This document shows positions 43,852-51,693 of a stretch of DNA of 64,000 nucleotides, in pieces. Source of the stretch: a marine actinobacterium MedAcidi-G3 (GTDB taxonomy: Bacteria; Actinomycetota; Acidimicrobiia; Acidimicrobiales; Poriferisodalaceae); NCBI GenBank assembly GCA_000817105.1, contig JUEP01000002.1, positions 103,157 through 167,156 on the forward strand, read 5' to 3'. How positions within the stretch are numbered: the first letter of the stretch is position 1; every line of letters begins with the position of its first letter. A program made the position numbers and the translations under genes. A model generated the notes under the pieces. The model was not told the origin of the DNA, searched no databases, and worked only from the letters and a program-made list of their open reading frames with translations.

Positions 43852-44268
43852 TCAATCTTCTGCTGACGGACGCCTACGCTGACGTTTTAGGTCACCTCGA
43901 CGGGTTTTAGCGTCAGTTCGCTTTCGTTTGGCGGACCGACTGGGACCAGTCTTTTTCCTAGATGTTTGGACGTTAAGTCCTTCACGTATTTTCGTTGAAA
44001 GCTTTATTAGCGCTTCATCTCTATTGCGTTTTTGTGAGCGGTGACGATCAACGCGAATAATAACTAGTTCACCGAACAGTCTGATGAGCCGCTGTCGCTG
44101 TTCAACAGTTCCCGCTTGCGACGCGACGATATTCCACCGAATTTCAGCGCGCGTTTGGGATCTATTGGCATGTTGGCCACCCGGACCACCAGACGTTGAG
44201 AACTGCCAATCCAGCTCATGACTTTCAATGACAAAGCCTTCTTCGATCTCCACCGAGGACAGCACCAT
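43852..44268 (-). CDS. arfB: ArfB peptidyl-tRNA hydrolase / ribosome rescue factor
   Basis: 138 aa, the ICT1/YaeJ size. The release-factor motif STSGGPGGQHANRSQTRAEI carries GGQ at residues 30-32. The very basic C-terminal tail (SRKKTGPSRSAKRKRTDAKT onward) enters the empty mRNA channel. It frees ribosomes stalled on truncated mRNA. A 55-aa Cys-rich ORF lies 75 bases upstream on the same strand. Confidence 0.94.
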   Translation of the reverse strand: MVLSSVEIEEGFVIESHELDWQFSTSGGPGGQHANRSQTRAEIRWNIVASQAGTVEQRQRLIRLFGELVIIRVDRHRSQKRNRDEALIKLSTKIREGLNVQTSRKKTGPSRSAKRKRTDAKTRRGDLKRQRRRPSAED

Positions 44269-44343
44269 TGTTATAACGAATGAACAGTGGCAGCAGAGCT
44301 TTGTGGGCGAAGGCCACCCGTAAGCAGGTTTGCGATCATGTGA

Positions 44344-44511
44344 CTAGCAGGTGTGGCCTTGTGCAGATTTGGTGCAGGTCTCCGTCAGTTGCTCATCTGA
44401 AACGTAAGCCTTGACGGTGCCATCCCAATGGATGGAGGTGCTACACGATACGCATCGGTAGTTACTTCGATACGACCTGGCCCGACCACTGGCGTGGTGT
44501 GGGTATTTCAT
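44344..44511 (-). CDS. Small cysteine-rich protein (55 aa) upstream of arfB
   Basis: ATG 44511 to TAG 44344, reading MKYPHHASGRARSYRSNYRC, then CxxC (Cys20, Cys23), IHWDGTVKAYVSDE, and a tail with Cys46 and HTC (Cys55). GAAAG occurs in the A-rich stretch just before the start. The CxxC plus two later cysteines suggests a zinc-ribbon-like fold. The codon pattern looks coding, and the rest of the gap (44269-44716) shows only a poly-T tract at 44509-44519. No family recognised. Confidence 0.52.
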   Translation of the reverse strand: MKYPHHASGRARSYRSNYRCVSCSTSIHWDGTVKAYVSDEQLTETCTKSAQGHTC

Positions 44512-44716
44512 TTTTTTTCTTTCTTTTGTTCACCTATCGTTTGTACCAGCAGCATTCTTCTTCACCAAAAGATTTTCTCAGCGCTAGCCAAGGTGGTTGT
44601 CAGTCCTACTACCGGAACTGAAGTCCTGACTAACAGCGTTAGCGGGGAAGCGTCAAGACTGAAGAAGCGACCATTAGCATCGTTCGTTCTCGCACTACGA
44701 AGATCTCGGGATCTGC

Positions 44717-45907
44717 ATGACATCAACGAAAACACCAGAAATAGGGATGAACTTGTTGCCCTATTATTTGATTGTCTTTGGGATGTCGGCTGGGTTGGCA
44801 AGCGTTGTCACACTGCTAGCCGAGTTCCGCAACGAACTTGGATTTTCCGAGTTTGCTATCGGGGCATCAGTAGCTGGTGGGCTAGGGGCAGGATTTGTAG
44901 CGGCAATAACGCTGGGACCTCAAGCGGACCGGGGTCGGGCGCCGTTGATGTTGCGATCGGGTCTTTTGCTGGGTCTTGTGGCGCTTGTTGTTATGGCGAT
45001 CGCTACAGAATTTTGGCAGTTCATGTTGGGTCGAATATGTATGGGTTTGGCGTTTGGAGTTGCCCAACCAGCAACTCGACGCACAGTGATCGTCGCAGAT
45101 CCACGAAATCTTGGCCGGAACGTGGGGCGTCTAGGGTCGTTCGACGTGGCTGGGTTTGTAGTGGGCCCAGCAGCGGCGGCAGTGCTTAACGCTGTTGGTG
45201 GTTTCCGCGCTCCATTTTGGGTGATGGCGGTTTTCCTGGCGCTGCTCATTCCAACAGCTTGGAAGGCTCGAAGCGACACAGCTGAGAAAGACGTAACCCG
45301 ACAAAAGCTCTCTGATCTGCTCAGAAATCGGAAGCTCATCGGAGCTTGTTCGGTTGTGTCGGCTTATTTCGTATTTATTGGGGCGTTCGAGTCGGTATGG
45401 ATTCTCGACATGGATCATCGAGGCGCTTCTCAATGGCAAATCGGTGTCACGGTGACGTGTGTAGCGCTACCAATCGCCGTCTTAGCGCCATGGGGCGGCA
45501 GCCTCGCTCAACGTTACGGTTCACGCAGATGGGCATTAGCAATGATCACTGCGTGTTCAATTTTTAATGCTTTGTTCGGCTTGGTGCCGGGCCTTTGGGC
45601 ATTGGTGTTTCTTACTGTTGGTTGCGGCTTTGCTGAGGGCATCGGATTTCCTTCGGGCACGATGTTGGTCTCAAGTTCAGTGCCTGAAAGTCGTCAAGCT
45701 GCTGCGCAAGGGCTTGCCAGCGCTATTGAAGTTGGCACAGCTGCCTTGGCGGCCCTTGGTTTAGCTGTTGTATATACAACAGTCGGTCATACTGTCGCCT
45801 ATCTCGTCGCTTCAGGGGCAATGCTTGTTCTCTTAAGCGTCGGTTGGAAGCTCACTATCGGAATAGGTGGCCCTGAATCTAAGATGATTGAGTCGTCCGC
45901 CAAATAG
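44717..45907 (+). CDS. Major facilitator superfamily transporter
   Basis: 396 aa, about twelve membrane helices. The MFS inter-helix motif appears as PQADRGRAPLMLRSGLLLG (helix 2-3 loop), with a repeat in the second half (GGSLAQRYGSRRWALAMI). Drug/proton-antiporter-like; the substrate is not predictable. The long ORF at 44428-45189 in another frame is a shadow. Confidence 0.9.
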   Translation: MTSTKTPEIGMNLLPYYLIVFGMSAGLASVVTLLAEFRNELGFSEFAIGASVAGGLGAGFVAAITLGPQADRGRAPLMLRSGLLLGLVALVVMAIATEFWQFMLGRICMGLAFGVAQPATRRTVIVADPRNLGRNVGRLGSFDVAGFVVGPAAAAVLNAVGGFRAPFWVMAVFLALLIPTAWKARSDTAEKDVTRQKLSDLLRNRKLIGACSVVSAYFVFIGAFESVWILDMDHRGASQWQIGVTVTCVALPIAVLAPWGGSLAQRYGSRRWALAMITACSIFNALFGLVPGLWALVFLTVGCGFAEGIGFPSGTMLVSSSVPESRQAAAQGLASAIEVGTAALAALGLAVVYTTVGHTVAYLVASGAMLVLLSVGWKLTIGIGGPESKMIESSAK

Positions 45908-45961
45908 CAGATAGTCAAGCTCGAGTTTTGAGATAGCGGAAACGCCAGCAACAATGGGTCC

Positions 45962-46591
45962 ATGTTCGACTCAAGTCACGTAATCACAACCACGGAAGAT
46001 CTTCGTCGGTTAGTTTCACCTCCTCGACCGGCTCAACAAACAAAGGTGTTATCGACACTTGACATCCACTGTCGGAAGTGGATTGAGAGAAGCCCGTTCG
46101 TAGTAGTTTCCAGCGTCGACACAGCAGGAAGAATGGACTTGTCACCAAAAGGTGACCCGCCAGGGTTCGTTCGAATTCTCGATAACGAGACGTTAGCGAT
46201 TCCTGACCGTCCCGGTAATCGCCGGCTCGACACGCTTCATAACGTGTTAGAACGGCCTCAGGTTGGTCTGATGTTTATTGTTCCCGGAAGGGGTGAAGTC
46301 CTAAGGGTGTCTGGGAGCGGTCGCATCGTTACTGACCCGGACCTTTTAAAGACGATGGCAATTCGCGGACGCGTGCCTTTGCTAGCACTCGTCGTAGAGA
46401 TAGATGAGGTGATGTTTCATTGCGGAAAATCAATAATTAGATCGAAGCTATGGTCGTCCGAAGCTTGGCCCAATATTGAAGGGCTCGCTAGCTACGCAGA
46501 GTGTCTCGGGGACCAGACAACCTCCGACGAATCCGTGGCTGAGATGGAGACTCGGTTCAAGTCTTGGCACGAAGGCAACGAGCTTTATTAG
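45962..46591 (+). CDS. PPOX-type flavoprotein (MSMEG_1061 family)
   Basis: 209 aa split-barrel flavoprotein. DLRRLVSPPRPAQQTKVLST, FVVVSSVDTAGRMDLSPKGD, then NRRLDTLHNVLERPQVGLMF and the C-terminal Lys-Ser-rich helix CGKSIIRSKLW are typical of the MSMEG_1061 group of pyridoxamine-phosphate-oxidase-like proteins. FMN or F420 binding is expected; the substrate is unknown. Confidence 0.9.
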   Translation: MFDSSHVITTTEDLRRLVSPPRPAQQTKVLSTLDIHCRKWIERSPFVVVSSVDTAGRMDLSPKGDPPGFVRILDNETLAIPDRPGNRRLDTLHNVLERPQVGLMFIVPGRGEVLRVSGSGRIVTDPDLLKTMAIRGRVPLLALVVEIDEVMFHCGKSIIRSKLWSSEAWPNIEGLASYAECLGDQTTSDESVAEMETRFKSWHEGNELY

Positions 46592-46640
46592 TCAAACCAA
46601 AAGATTTTGACTGCTGGCTTCAGAACCCGAAACCCGATAG

Positions 46641-47330
46641 CTAGCCGACGACACTCATGCCAACCAGTAACGTCGCTAATAGTTCCGGCCGGTATACGAA
46701 TGGTGAGTGATCGGTGTCCCATTCAATTGAATGCGTGGCTCGAGCGGCCATCCTTCGTTGACCGGCGACGGGCAACGCATTGTCGTGGCGGCAAATAACA
46801 TATGTAGAAGGCTTTGTTTGCCATGCCAATTCTGATTCACCTTCAAATGGCATAAAGCTTTGTGCAGCTAGTCGTTGCTGCGCCCACAAGAAATCATTTT
46901 CATCGTGTTCGTTATAAAAAACTGCTTTGCCTAATTCTGGGTTAACGGTGACAGTGCCATCGTCTTGGACTTGGAGACATTTGTTGAGGTCGTTAGACCT
47001 GTAGGGCGTCGTGTCTTCGTTCTCTAGACCAAGGAACGCTGCGAGGTAAACCAAATGCCCGACTCGGTCGTGTGTCCCCGCTTCGGTTATCACCGTGCCC
47101 CCTCGAGAATGGCCAAGCAATATTGCCTTTGCGTCTCCAGGTAACTCGTCTAGCGCACTTCGCACTGCCCAGTTATCTTCCTTTTGGTTTGCGCCGCTAG
47201 CTGCATCTGAGACACTTGGCAAGTCTGGTGCCACCCAATGAATCCCTGCTGCGTCCAAGAATGGAGTGACTCGATCCCAACACCATGAGCCGTGCCAGGC
47301 GCCGTGGACGAGTACAACTGGTCTAGTCAT
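46641..47330 (-). CDS. Alpha/beta hydrolase
   Basis: About 229 aa. VVLVHGAWHGSWCWDRVTPF has the oxyanion loop HGAWHG typical of esterases of the salicylate-esterase/EstC type. The nucleophile is in LGHSRGG and the His is in WDTDHSPF. It hydrolyses an ester or C-C bond in a small molecule. ATG 47330 is chosen; two GTG codons directly upstream are possible. Confidence 0.87.
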   Translation of the reverse strand: MTRPVVLVHGAWHGSWCWDRVTPFLDAAGIHWVAPDLPSVSDAASGANQKEDNWAVRSALDELPGDAKAILLGHSRGGTVITEAGTHDRVGHLVYLAAFLGLENEDTTPYRSNDLNKCLQVQDDGTVTVNPELGKAVFYNEHDENDFLWAQQRLAAQSFMPFEGESELAWQTKPSTYVICRHDNALPVAGQRRMAARATHSIEWDTDHSPFVYRPELLATLLVGMSVVG

Positions 47331-47453
47331 CACCACAACCTATTAAGGATTCCCTAGATGAGTCCATTCTTAGTACTTAGGCCTGGGCAACGGTGATATA
47401 TCGCAAAGCGAGTTGAAAATAATTTCGCTTCTCTGCCGTTACGCTGCGAAACT

Positions 47454-48806
47454 TTGATCGTGAAGCCATCACTCAGTCGCCTCCGAGACGCCTTAAAAAA
47501 TGTTGCTGTACCGAAGCGTCGACGCGACAGAACGTTCAAAGATTTTGGCTCTAATCCAGATACTACGCGGATTGTTATTGCCGAGGCGATATCTAGTCGC
47601 GGCGGCGAAGTGGCAGCTCGTAACCGGGCTGCCGTTGTCGCAGCTAACTACCTGATGCTTGAACAAGAAGGTCAACACCGCTTCTTCACCATCCTTGCTG
47701 AGGATTTTGGTGTAGATCGACCAACGGTGGATAGTTTGATCAAAGAGTTAAGGGACAGCGAAGATAGGGGTGCTGTAGAACGAAAGCTTCGGACAGCTCT
47801 TGAAGCAGAGCGTGAATTACTTTTCCGTCGCTTTTTGAGTGTTGAGAGTGGCTTAGCATTTGTCGTAGGACTCCGAGCGGATCTCTTAGCTTTCAACGAC
47901 CCTGCCTTAGCAGACCTTGACGATGAATTGCGTCGCCTTCTTGATCGTTGGTTTGATGCAGGGTTACTTACCTTGAGCCAAATTAATTGGGATTCTCCAG
48001 CATCACTTTTGGAAAAGCTCGTGGAGTACGAAGCTGTTCACGCAGTGACTAGTTGGGGGGACCTCAAAAATCGTCTGCGATCGGATCGCAGACTTTTCGC
48101 TTTTCAGCACCCCGGTCTACCTAATGACTTGCTCATCTTCGTAGAAGTAGCTCTGGTCTCTGGCCTCGCCAATAGCGTCGATGATCTACTCAACACCAGC
48201 GCACCGATAATCGATTCAGATCAAACTGACACAGCTATTTTCTATTCAATTTCCAACTGTCAAGATGGGCTTGCCGGGGTCCGTCTCGGAGATTTTCTTA
48301 TCAAAAAGGTCGTGACCGAACTATCTCGAGAACAACCAAGCTTGAAGACTTTTGCCACTTTGTCTCCAATACCAGGATTCCGTCGTTGGCTTGAGGAGAA
48401 ACTAGAGCAACCTAATTTCTTTGATCTTGAAGAAGAGACGAAATCGGCTCTGCACACTGCGCTTAAGAACCCTAAGTGGGGGGCTGAAACTCAAGTCGTT
48501 TCGCAACTTCGCGAAGCCTTGCCCAAGCTTGGTGCCCATTATCTTTTGCTCGCGAAACGTGGGAGCCGCGCTTCAGACCCTGTAGCGAATTTCCACCTAA
48601 GTAACGGAGCGCGCATAGAACGTATTGTTTTCGGAGCTAACCAACAAGATGTCGCCCAAGATCGGGCGTTAGGAATGATGGTCAATTACCGGTATGAGAT
48701 CTCCAAGATTGAAGATCGACACGATGCATACGTTCACGACGGAATAATTGACGCTCACAATGACATCCTTGCGTTGCTTCCACAAAGCTCCGAAGCTCGA
48801 ACCTGA
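47454..48806 (+). CDS. Malonyl-CoA decarboxylase
   Basis: 450 aa, the usual MCD length. The helical N-terminal half is followed by a GNAT-like catalytic half with FATLSPIPGFRRWLEEKL (Ser304) and DPVANFHLSNGARIERI (His381). Together these are the known Ser/His catalytic pair; LGMMVNYRYEIS closes the fold. It converts malonyl-CoA to acetyl-CoA plus CO2, so it can dispose of malonate or balance the acyl-CoA carboxylase. GTG/ATG-type start with the divergent hydrolase upstream. Confidence 0.94.
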   Translation: MIVKPSLSRLRDALKNVAVPKRRRDRTFKDFGSNPDTTRIVIAEAISSRGGEVAARNRAAVVAANYLMLEQEGQHRFFTILAEDFGVDRPTVDSLIKELRDSEDRGAVERKLRTALEAERELLFRRFLSVESGLAFVVGLRADLLAFNDPALADLDDELRRLLDRWFDAGLLTLSQINWDSPASLLEKLVEYEAVHAVTSWGDLKNRLRSDRRLFAFQHPGLPNDLLIFVEVALVSGLANSVDDLLNTSAPIIDSDQTDTAIFYSISNCQDGLAGVRLGDFLIKKVVTELSREQPSLKTFATLSPIPGFRRWLEEKLEQPNFFDLEEETKSALHTALKNPKWGAETQVVSQLREALPKLGAHYLLLAKRGSRASDPVANFHLSNGARIERIVFGANQQDVAQDRALGMMVNYRYEISKIEDRHDAYVHDGIIDAHNDILALLPQSSEART

Positions 48807-48913
48807 CCATTTTCTTCAAGCCGAATCTGCTCCCTAATGCAGAAAAGAATAACTTTCCCTGTCCTTATCGAGATGTCGGCCGAAAACTTGCTTCGCCGGT
48901 AGCGTCATAGCGA

Positions 48914-49135
48914 ATGGAACACCCCGGGAACGAGCCGCTACCGCTCAACAAAAAAGTCGTCTTGTATGTCGTAGCGGCCTTTACAGCCATCTACCTGCTG
49001 GGAGCCTTAAGAGGGTGCAACGCCATCAGCTCGCTACCCCAAGGGGACCAGCCTCCAGGTAACTCTCAAGAAGCTTCGGAGAACTCAATAACTCCACACC
49101 CAAACACCAAAGATTTACGTCTTGTTTGGGGTTGA
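48914..49135 (+). CDS. Small single-span membrane protein
   Basis: 73 aa: a short polar N-terminus, one membrane helix KKVVLYVVAAFTAIYLLGAL, then a Gln/Pro/Ser-rich tail. No family recognised. It is about 105 bases downstream of malonyl-CoA decarboxylase. Confidence 0.55.
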   Translation: MEHPGNEPLPLNKKVVLYVVAAFTAIYLLGALRGCNAISSLPQGDQPPGNSQEASENSITPHPNTKDLRLVWG

Positions 49136-49164
49136 CTGATTTCTGACAGTTATCCTTCCCGCTG

Positions 49165-49213
49165 GGATCGCCGCGATTGCCAGGACCCCCTTAAGTTCTG
49201 CTCGCGGCGGTCC
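49165..49213 (+). other. Long imperfect inverted repeat
   Basis: GGATCGCCGCGA at 49165-49176 pairs with TCGCGGCGGTCC at 49202-49213 (12 pairs, one G-U), around a 25-base loop, followed by TTTCAGTTTT. It may be a terminator for the genes at 47454-49135, or a structured RNA element before the membrane protein gene. Confidence 0.5.
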
Positions 49214-49406
49214 TTTCAGTTTTGGCCTAAAGAACTAACCCTGGTCGTTTACGTGGCACTCCCCTCGGCGGATATGCCACTCTGACCGGCGTAAGCCGCG
49301 CTCGTTGGGCACCGACACACGACCGCAGGCCCCTTTTCACTATCGTCTTTTTTTTATTGATCAGACGTGTGCTGAACTTCCGATAGCTCATTATCTTTAT
49401 CTGATC

Positions 49407-49892
49407 GTGAGCATTTCCCGAGATCGCAATCACTGGTGTTTCTGGATCGTTTTAGGACACGCGGCTGCGTCCTGGTTTATGGCTGGAATGATTTGGACAA
49501 TCCATGTCGTTCATTACCCGCTGTTCGCGTATGTGGGCGCTGATTCGTATCAGTCGTTTCAGGCACGTCACGTGGACCTCATCGGCAGGCTTCTACTTGT
49601 CCCATGGGGCATCGAAGGGTTAACAGCTCTGGGACTAGTGTTTTTGCTGACTGGAAAGGAAAAAAAACTGGCGGTAATGGGCGCTCTATTGATGCTCGCG
49701 ATAATCGCGTTGAGCGCGTTCGCGTCAGCTCCGGCTCACGAACAACTTGCCGATGGTTTCGATTTTGATATTCATCAAGATCTAATGGCCGCAAATTTTG
49801 TTAGGGCACTGTTGTGGACCGCCCGTGCGGCTCTAAGCACTGGAATTCTCTACTTGTGCTACCCCTTTGGAGCGCGCAAAGTGTCTAACTAG
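49407..49892 (+). CDS. Four-helix membrane protein of unknown function
   Basis: About 161 aa from GTG 49407; the frame is open to TTG 49305 but the extra residues do not look like protein. Helices lie at FWIVLGHAAASWFMAGMIWT, LLLVPWGIEGLTALGLVFLL, LAVMGALLMLAIIALSAFAS and near the end. WTIHVVHYPLFAYVG followed by FQARHVDLIG is a pattern I have seen in uncharacterised integral membrane proteins. The start is uncertain. Confidence 0.68.
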   Translation: MSISRDRNHWCFWIVLGHAAASWFMAGMIWTIHVVHYPLFAYVGADSYQSFQARHVDLIGRLLLVPWGIEGLTALGLVFLLTGKEKKLAVMGALLMLAIIALSAFASAPAHEQLADGFDFDIHQDLMAANFVRALLWTARAALSTGILYLCYPFGARKVSN

Positions 49893-50202
49893 CACGGGAG
49901 AATTTGCAATGTGCTGGCTTCATCGATCCATCGAGTTCACCACGAAAAGTGGCGAACGTCTTCCCGTTTAGCTTGGTCAATTACCTGCAACATGGACGCC
50001 GCGTCCGATCCAGGCTTAAAAATCTAATTTCTTCACGAGTCACCTATTCCCGAGCCTCCACCATTGACGAAACCCTGCAATACAAGCATTTAGGTCACGG
50101 TTTCTAGACATCTAACTGGATACAAAATAGTAATCACTTTAATAGATCCGAATATTCTGTAAGAACTATTAATTCGATGACCCAGCGGTAACTTAGTTCC
50201 GG
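49893..50202. other. AT-rich intergenic region
   Basis: Some 310 bases with no convincing gene; the AT content rises visibly after 50100. It leads into the promoter at 50203. Confidence 0.6.
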
Positions 50203-50208
50203 TACAAT
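50203..50208 (+). promoter_or_regulatory. Candidate -10 element (TACAAT)
   Basis: TACAAT in the context TTCCGGTACAATAAAGG, 33 bases before the start codon of the 34-aa ORF. The -35 is weak (TGACCC nearby at 50178). The placement before a good ribosome site and a strong terminator supports an autonomous transcription unit. Confidence 0.5.
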
Positions 50209-50240
50209 AAAGGCACAACGTTAAATACAGGAGCAAAACA

Positions 50241-50345
50241 ATGAAAATCCGGAGGCGTAAACCGCAACTACCCGAAATCTCTTTCTGGGACGACTACACA
50301 GAGCGCAGAATCAGCGACTTCTGGTGCCAGGCACGAGTCCGCTAA
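50241..50345 (+). CDS. 34-aa small protein in its own transcription unit
   Basis: ATG to TAA reads MKIRRRKPQLPEISFWDDYT and then ERRISDFWCQARVR. AGGAG lies 7 bases before the ATG and a strong intrinsic terminator starts 21 bases after the stop. The N-terminus is very basic and the middle aromatic/acidic. No family recognised. It could be a small protein, a leader peptide or the ORF of a dual-function RNA. Confidence 0.6.
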   Translation: MKIRRRKPQLPEISFWDDYTERRISDFWCQARVR

Positions 50346-50366
50346 AGTCCCTGCTCCACCCAGCTT

Positions 50367-50399
50367 GAACCGCTCCTTGAGAGCGGTTCATTTGGTTTT
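50367..50399 (+). terminator. Rho-independent terminator
   Basis: A perfect 9-pair stem, GAACCGCTC-CTTGA-GAGCGGTTC, followed by ATTTGGTTTT. It closes the 34-aa ORF unit and lies 71 bases before the next gene. Confidence 0.85.
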
Positions 50400-50470
50400 G
50401 CTGACGTGAGCCACTGAATGTATCTCCACGTTGACATGAAGTTGGACTATCTGTCTGTGAGAATCAGTCC

Positions 50471-51409
50471 ATGTCGATCAAACTCGGATACCTTTTACCA
50501 ACGCGCGAGAAAGTCATGCAAAACACCCCTGCGGTCCGCCCAATGCTCGAATCAGCAAAGCGAGCTGCCGATCTCGGCTTTGATTCCATTTGGGCGGGCG
50601 ACTCGCTACTAGCCCGGCCACGACATGACCCGATTACGCTTCTTGCGGGAGTAGCCGGCGCGATACCTCAAATCACGGTCGGGACAGCTGTATTACTTCC
50701 AGCACTTCGCAACCCAGTGGTTCTCGCCCAACAACTTGCCACCGTCGACCAGATCTCGGAAGGTCGCTTGATTATCGGAGCAGGAATTGCTCCCGACACC
50801 CCTGCCGTTCGACAAGAATTCGCCGCCGCTGGCGTTCCCTTTGAAGGGCGAGTAGGTCGGTATATGGATGGCATCGAATTATGTCGCTCACTGTGGAAAG
50901 GAGACCCTGTCTCGCAAAATGGGCGTTGGCCACTCGAAGCCGCGACGCTCGCCCCACTCCCTCATCGTGAAGGCGGACCCCCGATCTGGAGTGCAGCCAG
51001 CGTTAGTGCTGGGATCACCAGAACGGCACGACATCATGATGGCTGGTTCCCAATTGGCCCTAATGCAGATACCTTCGCAACACAGAACGCGCAGTTTCGG
51101 GCAGAAGCAAGCGCAGCGGGACGAAATCTCGAAGCGCTCACCACCGCAATTTACCTAACTGTGTCGATCATGGACGACAGCGTCGATGCGGAAGCCGCTA
51201 TCGACGCCTACCTCGAGAACTACTACAACGCGCCCGCAGCAGCAATGCGAACGTTTCAAGCCTGCAAAGGAGGCACCGAAGATCAAGTAATCAGCTTCAT
51301 ACGATCTTTCGTGTTAGGAGGCGCTCAGCATCTAGTCATTCGATGTGTCGGGGATCACGACAAAATCCTGCAAGTTCTTTCTCAGCGACGCGATGAGTTT
51401 CTCGGGTAA
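50471..51409 (+). CDS. LLM-class F420-dependent oxidoreductase
   Basis: 312 aa luciferase-like barrel: AADLGFDSIWAGDSLLARPR, VGTAVLLPALRNPVVLAQQL, TVDQISEGRLIIGAGIAPDT and PPIWSAASVSAGITRTARHH. The short length and the GDSLLARPR loop resemble F420-dependent reductases. The substrate is unknown. Confidence 0.9.
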   Translation: MSIKLGYLLPTREKVMQNTPAVRPMLESAKRAADLGFDSIWAGDSLLARPRHDPITLLAGVAGAIPQITVGTAVLLPALRNPVVLAQQLATVDQISEGRLIIGAGIAPDTPAVRQEFAAAGVPFEGRVGRYMDGIELCRSLWKGDPVSQNGRWPLEAATLAPLPHREGGPPIWSAASVSAGITRTARHHDGWFPIGPNADTFATQNAQFRAEASAAGRNLEALTTAIYLTVSIMDDSVDAEAAIDAYLENYYNAPAAAMRTFQACKGGTEDQVISFIRSFVLGGAQHLVIRCVGDHDKILQVLSQRRDEFLG

Positions 51410-51598
51410 CGCGCTCTACATCCCAAAGCATTTGGCACTACAGACTCAGATCGCTGTTCCCTCTATCGTCCATCTGGTCGGTCATTCCGTTAGCACCAAG
51501 CGCATAATTTTTCTAATGGAAATGCTTTTGGCAACCTAATTACCTACCAAAATGGCATTTCATCACACATGTGCATCTTTTTTGCAAATGTCTAGACA

Positions 51599-51659
51599 GT
51601 TGCGTTGAACTTCTCACTACAGTTGAGCAACAGGAGACCGCGCCCACGTCGGTCTTTTT
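51599..51659 (+). promoter_or_regulatory. Leader with terminator-like hairpin before cysteine synthase
   Basis: Two successive hairpins precede the start codon. GTTGC (51599-51603) pairs with GCAAC (51627-51631). Then AGACCG (51635-51640) pairs with CGGTCT (51650-51655) and is followed directly by TTTT (51656-51659). The second has intrinsic-terminator form, only 34 bases before GTG 51694. That suggests attenuation by a riboswitch, leader peptide or antiterminator. Confidence 0.5.
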
Positions 51660-51680
51660 GACCTGGATTAGTAAGTAAAT

Positions 51681-51685
51681 GGAGG
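51681..51685 (+). promoter_or_regulatory. Ribosome binding site that decides the start of the cysteine synthase gene
   Basis: GGAGG stands 8 bases before GTG 51694. The in-frame ATG at 51679 overlaps the left edge of this site, so it could not use it; GTG 51694 is therefore taken as the start. Confidence 0.75.
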
Positions 51686-51693
51686 TACAGGAA

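Noticed and set aside
44428..45189. 253-codon plus-strand ORF overlapping the MFS gene
   Set aside because: Its residues are Ser/Gly/Arg/Cys-rich without any motif; the MFS frame from 44717 has clear membrane helices and runs through the same bases.
49904..50107. 67-codon plus-strand ORF in the AT-rich gap
   Set aside because: Composition is not protein-like and there is no ribosome site.
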